From the NCBI GenBank assembly GCA_013044425.1, contig JABEUK010000099.1, forward strand, positions 1 through 6,344: DNA of 6,344 nucleotides. The letters are read 5' to 3'. Under the pieces are notes generated by a model. That model made no database searches, was not told the DNA's origin, and saw only the letters and a list, made by a program, of their open reading frames with translations. A program made the translations under genes and the position numbers. Source of the stretch: Thermoplasmata archaeon (GTDB taxonomy: Archaea > Thermoplasmatota > Thermoplasmata > Lutacidiplasmatales > UBA184). Below, one piece after another: positions 1 to 5,767 of this stretch; position 1 is the first letter of the stretch, and the number at the start of each line of letters is the position of its first letter.

Positions 1-1524
1 GAGGATCGCGAGCTTTCCGAGCGTGTAGCAAAAGTACTCCGGGTTGAACGTTCCCCGGATCGCCTCGCGTTCGGCCGGAAGGTGCTCGAAATGGGCCTCC
101 GCCTCGAAGAGGCGTGTCGCGTCGGCCACGGAGAAGCCCCGGGTGTGGAGGCCGATCGACGCGATCAGGCGGCAGTCCCGCAGCAGCGCGTCGTGGATCT
201 GCGCTACTTCGTCGGACGGTCCGCGCCCTCCCATCCCTTGCTCGATGACCAGCTGTTCGCAATAGTGCGCCCAGCCCTCCACGAACGACGGGGACATGTA
301 CACCTTCCGAGAGAGGCTTCCGGAGCTTTGCCGCAGATGGAGGAACTGCAGGAAGTGACCCGGGAAGACTTCGTGCACGGTGATGTTGCGCAGCATGGTG
401 CGATTGAGCGAGCGCAGCCACTCCTCCTGCTCCTTCGCACTCCACTTCGCATCGACCGGGGTCACGTAGTAGATCCCCTGTCCGCTCGAAGTATCGAACG
501 GACCGGGAGAGTCCATGCTCGCGGTGGAGAGCGCTCGGCCCCAGGCCGGCGTCTCTTCGACCGTACAGTTGGCCGGATCCGGTATCGAGACGAGCGCGCG
601 TTCCCGGACGAACCGTCGAGTGAACTCGACCTCGGCTCGCGCCGCGGGAATCAGGTCGGCGGCGCTCGTGTGGTCCTGGCGGAGACGCTCGAACAGCGCG
701 TCTTCGCTCGCGTGCTCCGCCGCAGCGATCTCCGCCAACCGGGCTTGGTTGCGCTTCAGGTCCGCCCAGCCGGCCTTCTCGATCTCCGCAAATGGGGTTT
801 CGAGCCCCTCGCGCACGAAGAGCAGTCGCTGGAATCGCGGTGGCCCGAGCGCGAATTCCTCCGTCGCGTGCGGTAGGAGGTCGTCCTGGATGTGCGCCAG
901 GAACGCGGTGATCGCGGCCTCGGCCGGGCGACGCACCGTCGCCACCTGAGCCCCGAGGGGCGGATCGGCCTTCGCGGCGAACTCCTCGGCCTCGAGGAAG
1001 TGGGCGGGTAGGCCACGGCCCATCGAAACGGCGAGCTGGAGAAATGGTCTCGGAAGCTTCGCCCCGAGGCGCCGGCGGGCTTCCGCGAGATGCTCGGGGA
1101 TCGCGTCCAAGATCTGGACGATCCCCTCCACCCGTTGGGCGATAGGAGCGTAGTCGCGAGCGACGTACGAGGTGAGGGAAAGCGAGCCGAGGTGGACCAT
1201 CGGGTTGCGGTCGAACTCGCCGAGATCCTTCAGGTCGAATCGGGGCCCCTCGAGCAGGAGCTGCAGGAGGAACCGGTCGATGTTCCGATTCGCGTCGCCT
1301 CCCACGTCGACGGTGGCCAGCCGCTGAAGCAGCGCTTCCGCCCCTCCGACCCAACGATCGGTCGAGGCGCGGGAGACCAGGGGCAGCCGGCCATCGTACT
1401 CGTGCAGCCCGAGCGAGACCGCCCAGTTCGGATAGAGCTCGAAGAAGTGATCCACGACCTGGCGCTCGAGGGCCTCGAATTCCCCGGCCGTGGACGGAAC
1501 GTTCGATGTCATCGCCGCGTCCAA
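1..1524 (-). CDS. DUF885-family putative zinc metallopeptidase (C-terminus cut off by window edge)
   Basis: The minus strand is open from the start to position 1. Counting from the ATG at 1512, the protein shows HEVFPGH at residues 380-386 (H380, E381 and the last His are likely zinc or catalytic residues) and EGWAHYCEQ from residue 412 (Glu as likely third ligand). This pair, about 25 residues apart, is the signature of DUF885, a family related to metallopeptidases with a mostly helical body. The visible end, YTLGKLAIL, matches the late conserved YxxGK segment of the family, so about 50-60 residues should be missing. I see no signal peptide, so it is probably cytoplasmic. The start is taken at TTG 1524 rather than ATG 1512: AGGAGGG at 1531-1537 lies 6 bases from TTG but 18 from ATG. 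The gene is divergent from ridA/flpA. The substrate is unknown; peptidase activity is inferred from the motif. The family call is firm and the start is moderate. Confidence 0.88.
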   Translation of the reverse strand, partial: MDAAMTSNVPSTAGEFEALERQVVDHFFELYPNWAVSLGLHEYDGRLPLVSRASTDRWVGGAEALLQRLATVDVGGDANRNIDRFLLQLLLEGPRFDLKDLGEFDRNPMVHLGSLSLTSYVARDYAPIAQRVEGIVQILDAIPEHLAEARRRLGAKLPRPFLQLAVSMGRGLPAHFLEAEEFAAKADPPLGAQVATVRRPAEAAITAFLAHIQDDLLPHATEEFALGPPRFQRLLFVREGLETPFAEIEKAGWADLKRNQARLAEIAAAEHASEDALFERLRQDHTSAADLIPAARAEVEFTRRFVRERALVSIPDPANCTVEETPAWGRALSTASMDSPGPFDTSSGQGIYYVTPVDAKWSAKEQEEWLRSLNRTMLRNITVHEVFPGHFLQFLHLRQSSGSLSRKVYMSPSFVEGWAHYCEQLVIEQGMGGRGPSDEVAQIHDALLRDCRLIASIGLHTRGFSVADATRLFEAEAHFEHLPAEREAIRGTFNPEYFCYTLGKLAIL

Positions 1525-1530
1525 GCGGTT

Positions 1531-1537
1531 CCCTCCT
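1531..1537 (-). promoter_or_regulatory. Shine-Dalgarno site deciding a TTG start for the DUF885 gene
   Basis: Read on the minus strand this is AGGAGGG, a near-perfect ribosome binding site. It is 6 bases before an in-frame TTG (1524-1522) and 18 bases before the first ATG (1512-1510). Normal spacing favours the TTG start, which adds four residues. Confidence 0.6.
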
Positions 1538-1593
1538 AAACGGTCACGGGTCCGCTCCGGGCCCCACTCCGACCCCTCCGGGCGGCCTCCCGC

Positions 1594-1603
1594 AGCATTT
1601 TCC
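1594..1603 (+). promoter_or_regulatory. weak candidate TATA-like element of the RidA-flpA unit
   Basis: AGCATTTTCC is the only AT-rich patch in the 101-base divergent spacer. It is centred about 28 bases before the RidA ATG at 1626. There is no Shine-Dalgarno motif before that ATG, which fits a leaderless archaeal transcript starting at or near the start codon. The match to an archaeal TATA box is poor, so this is tentative. Confidence 0.25.
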
Positions 1604-1625
1604 CTGCGGCCGATTACCCTTCCTC

Positions 1626-2087
1626 ATGCCGAGCGTCACCGAACGCCTTCGAGCCTTGGGGATTCTGCTTCCCCCGCCACCTAAGCCGGTAGGTTCCTAC
1701 ACCCCGGTCGTGGCCGATGGGGCGATCGCCTGGGTCTCCGGCCAGATCGTCGTGGAGGGAGGAGCGGTCGTCCATCCGGGGCTCGTGGATCGGGACGTCC
1801 CGGCGGAGATCGCGAAGGATCTCGCGCGTCGCGCTACTCTCCAGGCTCTGAGTGCGCTCTCGGCGGAGCTGGGATCGCTCGACCGGGTTCGGAGGATCGT
1901 GCGCGTCGTCGTCTTCGTCGCCACCTCTCCCGGCTTCGTCCGCCAGCACGAGGTCGCGAACGGAGCGACCGATCTCCTCGTCCAGCTGTTCGGGGAGTCG
2001 GCGCGGCCCGCCCGCGTATCGGTCGGAGTCATCGCCCTTCCCCTGAACGGACCGGTCGAAGTAGAGATCGTCGCCGCCATCGACTGA
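1626..2087 (+). CDS. RidA/YjgF/UK114-family protein (putative enamine/imine deaminase)
   Basis: This 153-residue protein has the RidA fold signature. PVGSYTPVV (21-29) and AWVSGQI (35-41) form the start of the barrel. A central helix pair spans about 60-85, VRRIVRVVVFVAT (88-100) follows, and the end is ARVSVGVIALP (129-139) then VEVEIVAAI (144-152). R130 aligns with the substrate-binding Arg of RidA (E. coli R105) and E147 with the conserved Glu. RidA proteins hydrolyse reactive 2-aminoacrylate and related enamines or imines, acting as trimers in the cytoplasm. The sequence is closer to the long YjgF-like type with a PLPPPPKPVG lead than to canonical 128-residue RidA, so the exact substrate is open. 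ATG 1626 is chosen because the homology begins about 10-20 residues later and upstream sequence looks non-coding. The gene lies 10 bases before flpA, suggesting co-transcription. Confidence 0.9.
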   Translation: MPSVTERLRALGILLPPPPKPVGSYTPVVADGAIAWVSGQIVVEGGAVVHPGLVDRDVPAEIAKDLARRATLQALSALSAELGSLDRVRRIVRVVVFVATSPGFVRQHEVANGATDLLVQLFGESARPARVSVGVIALPLNGPVEVEIVAAID

Positions 2088-2097
2088 GCGGGGCTCG

Positions 2098-2754
2098 ATG
2101 GATCCGACGAACTGGCCGGGCGTGTTTCGAGAAGGGCGCGATCTCTTCACGATCAACCTGCGGCCCGGTGAGCGGGTCTACGGTGAAGAGCTCCGCGTCT
2201 CTGCGCGCGTCGAGTACCGCCAGTGGGATCCATTCCGCTCGAAGCTGGCCGCCTGGCTCCTGCGCGGGGCGGAGGAGGCACCGTGGGTCGGAGCGAAGAA
2301 CGTGCTCTATCTCGGGGCCGCGCACGGGACCACCGCGAGCCACTTGTCCGACCTGCTGCCGGACGCGCGAATCTTCGTGGTCGAAAAGAGCCCGACGTCC
2401 TTCGCTCCCCTCCTCGCGCTCGCACGCCGACGCACCAATCTCTACCCGATCCTGGCCGACGCGCAGCTTCCCGAACGATATGCGGCGGACGTCGGGACGG
2501 TGGAGTTCCTCTACCAGGACATCGCCCAGAGAACGCAGGCGGCGATCTTTGCGGAGAACGCAAGGACCCTCCTCGCTACCGGTGGGCGGGGGCTCATGAT
2601 GCTCAAGGTCCGCTCGGTGACCCAGACCCGTCCAGCTCCGGCGATCGTCCACGCGGCCCGATCCGAACTCTCGCAGGGTGGCTTGACCGTCCTATCGGAG
2701 ACCGCGCTCCTCCCGTTCTCGCGGGAGCACACGGCGCTCCTCGTCCGGTCGTAA
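2098..2754 (+). CDS. flpA: fibrillarin-like rRNA/tRNA 2'-O-methyltransferase
   Basis: Fibrillarin is the S-adenosylmethionine-dependent methyltransferase of archaeal C/D-box ribonucleoproteins, acting with Nop5 and L7Ae to 2'-O-methylate rRNA and tRNA at guide-RNA-selected sites. The 218-residue protein is full length. A short N-terminal beta region (1-35) is followed by YRQWDPFRSKLAAWL (40-54), the SAM motif VLYLGAAHGTTASHL (69-83), VVEKSP (94-99), PILADAQ (117-123), FLYQDIAQ (137-144), LMMLKVRS (166-173) and EHTALLVRS (210-218). The K-D-K-H catalytic set is complete as K49, D141, K170 and H211. A His replaces the usual Ser in GAASGTT. The start is ATG 2098, as the N-terminus aligns well from there. 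Its usual partner gene nop5 is not adjacent: RidA is upstream and a transfer operon downstream. No T-rich terminator follows the stop at 2752-2754. Confidence 0.97.
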   Translation: MDPTNWPGVFREGRDLFTINLRPGERVYGEELRVSARVEYRQWDPFRSKLAAWLLRGAEEAPWVGAKNVLYLGAAHGTTASHLSDLLPDARIFVVEKSPTSFAPLLALARRRTNLYPILADAQLPERYAADVGTVEFLYQDIAQRTQAAIFAENARTLLATGGRGLMMLKVRSVTQTRPAPAIVHAARSELSQGGLTVLSETALLPFSREHTALLVRS

Positions 2755-2795
2755 ACCGAGCCCCCATCGTTCACCGTTCGCGGGCCGATCGAGCC

Positions 2796-2805
2796 GCAAA
2801 TACCA
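2796..2805 (+). promoter_or_regulatory. candidate TATA-like element ahead of the transfer operon
   Basis: GCAAATACCA is the only AT-rich patch in the 79-base gap after flpA and sits about 34 bases before the ATG at 2834. A start of transcription about 25 bases downstream would give a very short leader, which is common in archaea. The match is imperfect and the call rests mostly on position. Confidence 0.3.
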
Positions 2806-2809
2806 ACCC

Positions 2810-2826
2810 CCCGTCGCACCGACGGG
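2810..2826. repeat. perfect 7-bp inverted repeat with 3-base centre (operator or hairpin candidate)
   Basis: CCCGTCG CAC CGACGGG is a perfect 7-bp inverted repeat between the TATA-like element and the first start codon of the operon. It would overlap the expected transcription start, a common place for an archaeal repressor site. As RNA it could form a small hairpin just before the weak GGTGG ribosome site at 2825-2829. The first gene of the operon encodes a winged-helix-like protein, so autoregulation is an obvious guess but is not shown. Confidence 0.4.
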
Positions 2827-2833
2827 TGGATGC

Positions 2834-3130
2834 ATGGACGACGAAGAGAAGACCACGGCGCGCGGGAGTTGGATCGGCTGGCTGTGGGGGAGGCGTCCCC
2901 CTCCATCGGTGGCACCTCCCGACGCGGTCGAGGTCCTACGACGGATCATCGCGCCGTGCGATGGGGCGGAGCGGGCGATGGTCGAGCTCCTCGCGGAGGA
3001 GGAAGGGGTGCCCTGGGCGCGCGTGCGGCGCACGATCGACCGATTGTGCGCTACGGGCCGTATCCGATCGGATCGCGGAGAGGATGGGGTCGTCCGACTG
3101 ACCTGGATCGAGCGTCGGGAGGGACGATGA
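2834..3130 (+). CDS. small winged-helix-like protein heading the transfer operon
   Basis: This 98-residue protein has an acidic start (MDDEEK), a Trp/Arg/Pro-rich linker (12-29) and a compact domain at about 30-95. That domain reads as helix (31-39), helix (45-56), a possible recognition helix with VPWARVRRTIDRL (59-71), then a basic turn and beta hairpin (76-92) ending GVVRLTWIERR. This is the pattern of a winged helix-turn-helix, the 'RTIDRLCATGRI' stretch resembling 'L..L...G.I' in such proteins. It could bind DNA as a regulator or as part of DNA processing. I do not recognise a named family. ATG 2834 is preferred over ATG 2830, which opens another frame. Codon third positions are G/C-rich, as expected for a real gene here. 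Its stop overlaps the next start as ATGA (3127-3130), so it is translationally coupled to the pilin-like gene. Confidence 0.72.
   Translation: MDDEEKTTARGSWIGWLWGRRPPPSVAPPDAVEVLRRIIAPCDGAERAMVELLAEEEGVPWARVRRTIDRLCATGRIRSDRGEDGVVRLTWIERREGR
3118..3123 (+). promoter_or_regulatory. ribosome binding site fixing the pilin-like gene start
   Basis: GGAGGG lies just before ATG 3127 with a 3-base gap (5 bases from the GGAG core). It supports starting the pilin-like protein at 3127 rather than using the long in-frame extension back to 2830. Confidence 0.6.
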
Positions 3131-3510
3131 ACCCCCGGCTCGGTCCGGCCGCGCTCGCGGTGCTCGTCGCGGGTCTCCTCAGTCTGGGAGCGGGAACAAC
3201 GATCGTTCCTGCGACCGCGGTAGGACCCCATGCTCCGCATCCAGCCGCGTCGGCCACGCCGGCGAACGGCCCGGTCGGAAACTTCTCCGCAGCGGTGAAC
3301 CGCTTGGTCGATCTCCTAGCGGTGGCGGGCGGTGGGATCCTCGCGTTGGTATGGGCACGCGTCGCCTTCAGCTGGTTCTCCAACGACATCACGAAGAAGG
3401 TGCAAGCGAAGGACCGCGCTCGCGACGCGCTGATCGGAACGCTCGTCTTCACCGCCGCGATCACGGGCCTTGTTTGGGGCCTCGCGCAGTGGGTCATCAC
3501 TGGGGTCTAA
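3127..3510 (+). CDS. TrbC/VirB2 (CedA1)-like pilin candidate
   Basis: The 127-residue protein has a likely signal peptide: a hydrophobic stretch at 7-27 and an Ala-x-Ala site at 29-31. A Pro/Ala-rich spacer (32-50) follows, then two transmembrane helices at about 60-83 and 103-124. The loop between them is short and basic, DITKKVQAKDRARDA (87-101). Signal sequence plus two hydrophobic helices joined by a charged loop containing 'AK.R...ALIG' is the architecture of TrbC/VirB2 pilins, which polymerise into conjugative pili. CedA1 of archaeal DNA-import systems is a homologous pilin type. Start ATG 3127 overlaps the previous stop (ATGA) and has a good ribosome site. A VirB6-like gene follows 7 bases after the stop, as expected for a type IV secretion module. 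These small proteins diverge quickly, so the call rests on topology, the loop and context rather than strong identity. Confidence 0.75.
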   Translation: MNPRLGPAALAVLVAGLLSLGAGTTIVPATAVGPHAPHPAASATPANGPVGNFSAAVNRLVDLLAVAGGGILALVWARVAFSWFSNDITKKVQAKDRARDALIGTLVFTAAITGLVWGLAQWVITGV

Positions 3511-3517
3511 CGCCCCC

Positions 3518-4639
3518 ATGGTCGACATCGGCCAGATCGTCCAGGCGATCCTCTTCGGGCTGTTCGCCGCGCTGACCGCGGCGCTCGCCGCGATCATCGG
3601 ACCCACATACGACAACCTGGTCGTTCCCGAGCTGCAGGTCGGCCAGCTGTTCCCATCGCTCGGACCGGCAGGCCACGGGGGCCCGAGCTATCTCGCCCAG
3701 GCCGCGAACTTCAGTTCGTTCACTCTGGTGAGCCTCGTTGATCCCCTCATCGCGCTCGTCGCGATCGGCATCGGTGGCGTCTACCTCGCGAAGTCGGTCT
3801 GGCCGCGCTCGCCGGCATGGGCCGACGGTCTGATCGCGCGGTTCGTGGTCGCGGTCGTCCTAGCCAACTTCACGGTCCCGATCGCCGGCGGGATCCTTGG
3901 GGTCGCCGGCGGGATGTACCCGACCATCGCCGGCTACGATGGCGGCGCCTGGCAGCACTGGGTGAATCTCGCGGGGAGCGCGGAGTTCAGCTTCTCCTGG
4001 AGCAACGGCGCGCTCACGTTCGTCCTCGCCTTCGTTCAGTTCTCCCTCGTGCTCCTGTTAGCGCTCGCGATCGGCGTGCGAGATGCGCTCCTCGCGGTAC
4101 TGATCGTCATCCTGCCGCTCTTCACGATCGTCTGGCCGATCCGCCCATTCTCGATCTGGGCCAAACGCGGATGGCTACTGTTCATCGAGCTGGCCTTCCT
4201 GCCGTGCGTTCTCGTCATCCCGCTCGAACTCGCCGTGGGCTCACCGAACGTGGGACTGCTCGTCGCGTACCTGTCGATCGCCCTCGCTTCGCCGTTCCTT
4301 TTGTCGATGTCCGGCACGCAGCTCTCCTCCTTCGGGTTCCCAAACGTGGGCTCCACGCTCTCGAACGGGGTCGAGCGGGGTCTCGCCCAGGCGTCCCGCG
4401 GGCCGTCGTCGGGGGCGCAGGCGTTCTCGAGCAGCGGCGGCGGAGGCCGTGGAGGCGCGGGAGCAGCGATCCAGGGGTCTTCGCGCTCGCTCTCGGGAGC
4501 GGCGATGCCGGCGGCGGCTCCGATCCTCGTAGCGGATGCCTTCGGGCGAAGCGCAGCCCACCTCGCTCGCCACATCCGCGGCTCGATGGAGACCTCGACG
4601 CGCCGGTTCGCCGCGGTGGGTCGAGGGGGCGGCGGATGA
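3518..4639 (+). CDS. VirB6/TrbL/CedA-like polytopic membrane protein
   Basis: The 373-residue protein has about seven hydrophobic helices, near residues 7-28, 71-92, 106-129, 165-187, 188-206, 215-238 and 244-264. Charged or aromatic breaks such as VRDA (187-190) and PFSIWAKRGW (210-219) separate them. The rest (about 290-373) is a low-complexity Gly/Ser/Ala tail with GGGGRGGAG (307-315) and scattered Arg, probably cytoplasmic. VirB6-type proteins form the inner-membrane channel through which DNA or protein substrates pass. CedA is the archaeal counterpart in Sulfolobales DNA import. Sequence identity in this family is very low, so the assignment depends on helix number, the central paired-helix region and the position between a pilin-like gene and a PrgI/VirB4 pair. 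ATG 3518 is used; a longer TTG start (3470) would run into the pilin gene. The next gene starts one base after its stop. Confidence 0.72.
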   Translation: MVDIGQIVQAILFGLFAALTAALAAIIGPTYDNLVVPELQVGQLFPSLGPAGHGGPSYLAQAANFSSFTLVSLVDPLIALVAIGIGGVYLAKSVWPRSPAWADGLIARFVVAVVLANFTVPIAGGILGVAGGMYPTIAGYDGGAWQHWVNLAGSAEFSFSWSNGALTFVLAFVQFSLVLLLALAIGVRDALLAVLIVILPLFTIVWPIRPFSIWAKRGWLLFIELAFLPCVLVIPLELAVGSPNVGLLVAYLSIALASPFLLSMSGTQLSSFGFPNVGSTLSNGVERGLAQASRGPSSGAQAFSSSGGGGRGGAGAAIQGSSRSLSGAAMPAAAPILVADAFGRSAAHLARHIRGSMETSTRRFAAVGRGGGG

Positions 4640-4640
4640 G

Positions 4641-5429
4641 ATGGCCCTGGCCGAGATCCGGCCCGAGCGGATCCCGTTACCGGAGCGGATCGACCGACGA
4701 ATGCGATTCGGCCCCTTCCCCTCGGTTCGCGACGCGTTTCGCTGTGTGGCGTATGCGGCACTGGGTGCGCTGGTCATTCCCTGGGCCGGCACCTGGACGT
4801 GGCTTCCCATCGTCGGTGGGGCGTTCCTCGTCACCGTCTGGCATCCCGAGGGGACGGCACTCGACGAGCGAATCGCTGCGTACGTTCGCTGGAGGATGCG
4901 GACGCATCGGACGGTCGATGCCATGAACGGCGCGTCGATCCGCGCGGAGCTAGGAGATACCGTTCGCCTCGCCTCGGATGTGCGGGTCGCCGTGCTGAGG
5001 TGCGCGGGATCCCCGGTCGCATTCCTTCCTCCGGAGGAGCTCCTTCGGCGTTTCCGAGGGTACCGAGACCTCCTGCGCGGCAGCGAGGGCGGGATCGTGC
5101 TCGCTTCGGTCGGAACGCCGATCGACGCCCGGCCCTGGCTCCCACCGAGCTCGGAGGGCGACCGCCCGGACGGCGCCGCACGAGCCGCCTACTCGGAGAT
5201 GGTCCAGCTGCTCTGCTCTCGTCGTCGCCGGCGACGGGTCTACGTGCTCCTCTGGGAGCATGCCGTCCGGGCGGACGGGGCCCCCCAGCTGCGCGACCGG
5301 GTGGAGGCGATGCGCCGGGGGCTCGCGACCCTCGGGGCGGAACCCGCTCGCCTGCGCGACCGGTCGCTCGCGGCCGCGCTCCGACACTTTGGATGGGGCG
5401 AGGCACGTCCGCGGAGCGAGCGACCATGA
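4641..5429 (+). CDS. PrgI/VirB3-like protein fused to a VirB4-N-terminal-like domain
   Basis: Of 262 residues, the first 90 look like PrgI/VirB3: RIPLPERIDRRM (10-21), a basic lead, a two-helix hairpin at about 34-49 and 55-67, then WHPEGTALDERIAAYVRWRM (67-86). VirB3-type proteins anchor the VirB4 ATPase at the membrane. Residues about 105-251 are soluble and read like the early part of VirB4/TraC ATPases: 'RVAVLRCAGSPVAFLPPEE' (115-133), a LLRRFRGYRDLLRG helix, IVLASVGTPIDARPW (152-166), AYSEMVQLL (183-191), a run of six Arg (194-199) then VYVLLWE, and a final LRDRVEAMRRGLATLGAEPARL segment (217-238). The following ATPase gene seems to begin where this part ends. The ATG at 4641 is one base after the upstream stop; ATG 4636 is out of frame. 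The stop overlaps the next start (ATGA). The PrgI call is fairly good; the VirB4-like half is an inference from pattern. Confidence 0.72.
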   Translation: MALAEIRPERIPLPERIDRRMRFGPFPSVRDAFRCVAYAALGALVIPWAGTWTWLPIVGGAFLVTVWHPEGTALDERIAAYVRWRMRTHRTVDAMNGASIRAELGDTVRLASDVRVAVLRCAGSPVAFLPPEELLRRFRGYRDLLRGSEGGIVLASVGTPIDARPWLPPSSEGDRPDGAARAAYSEMVQLLCSRRRRRRVYVLLWEHAVRADGAPQLRDRVEAMRRGLATLGAEPARLRDRSLAAALRHFGWGEARPRSERP

Positions 5430-5767
5430 GCGGACCGCTCGACCGCGATCCGTTCGTGATGGCCGCCGTTCTCGCGATCGCCACCTCGCTCGCGTCGATC
5501 GAGGACCCGCAGCTCGGCGCGCTCTCGCTCACGCTCGTCGCGCTCGCGGTCGCGTCGCGGCTGGTGCACCTGCGCTCCTCCGCGCGCGGACGGCGTGCAC
5601 CCCGCGAGGAGCTCGCGGGAATATCGATCGTGGCCCTAGCGGCTCTTCTCTACGCGGCGGCCCCGACTCCGCTCGGCGCAGTGCGCGCGCCGATCCTCGC
5701 GGTGAGCCTTCTGCCCCTGTGGTGGGCGACCCGTCTTCCGGCCGCCGACCGAGGAGGGCTCGCATGA
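5426..5767 (+). CDS. small multi-pass membrane protein of unknown function
   Basis: I do not recognise this 113-residue protein. It is strongly hydrophobic, with segments at about 10-24, 30-48, 63-80 and 86-102, i.e. three or four membrane passes. A basic loop, HLRSSARGRRAPREE (48-62), separates the two halves and is likely cytoplasmic. It overlaps both neighbours by ATGA (5426-5429 and 5764-5767), so its production is tightly tied to the PrgI-like protein before it and the VirB4-like ATPase after it. Many type IV secretion clusters carry small lineage-specific membrane subunits at this place (CedA2 is one in Sulfolobales), but I see no motif linking it to a named one. Being read in a G/C-biased frame between coupled genes makes it a real gene. 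Confidence 0.7.
   Translation: MSGPLDRDPFVMAAVLAIATSLASIEDPQLGALSLTLVALAVASRLVHLRSSARGRRAPREELAGISIVALAALLYAAAPTPLGAVRAPILAVSLLPLWWATRLPAADRGGLA
5753..5758 (+). promoter_or_regulatory. strong ribosome binding site of the VirB4-like ATPase gene
   Basis: GGAGGG (within GAGGAGGG) lies 5 bases before ATG 5764. It fixes the start of the ATPase at the ATGA overlap, so the protein does not include upstream VirB4-like sequence. Confidence 0.6.

Noticed and set aside
82..876. Long plus-strand open frame of 264 residues
   Set aside because: It is antisense to the DUF885 gene, is Arg-rich with no recognisable motifs, and is a typical shadow of GC-rich codons; the minus-strand frame carries HEVFPGH and EGWAHYCEQ.
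1090..1539. Plus-strand open frame of 149 residues
   Set aside because: Antisense to the N-terminal part of the DUF885 gene, which is open through this whole stretch and has a matching ribosome site.
1614..2652. Minus-strand open frames opposite RidA and flpA
   Set aside because: RidA and fibrillarin motifs on the plus strand are unmistakable; the antisense frames are Arg/Asp/Ser-rich shadows.
2755..2833. Transcription terminator after flpA
   Set aside because: There is no T-rich tract as expected of archaeal terminators; the only inverted repeat sits next to the downstream start and fits an operator better.
2223..3101. Plus-strand frame spanning flpA and the following gap
   Set aside because: It overlaps flpA in another frame, reads as Arg/Pro/Gly-rich filler and crosses the intergenic region without any domain.
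2830..3126. N-terminal extension of the pilin-like protein from ATG 2830
   Set aside because: The extension is low-complexity Gly/Arg-rich and lies in the wrong frame over the winged-helix-like gene; ATG 3127 has GGAGGG and is directly followed by a signal-peptide-like segment.
4636..4638. ATG overlapping the VirB6-like stop as a start for the PrgI-like gene
   Set aside because: It opens a different frame (MRWPWP...); the PrgI-like frame starts at ATG 4641.
3817..4926. Plus-strand frame of 369 residues over the VirB6-like gene
   Set aside because: Arg-rich and non-hydrophobic, it is the out-of-frame shadow of the seven-helix protein.
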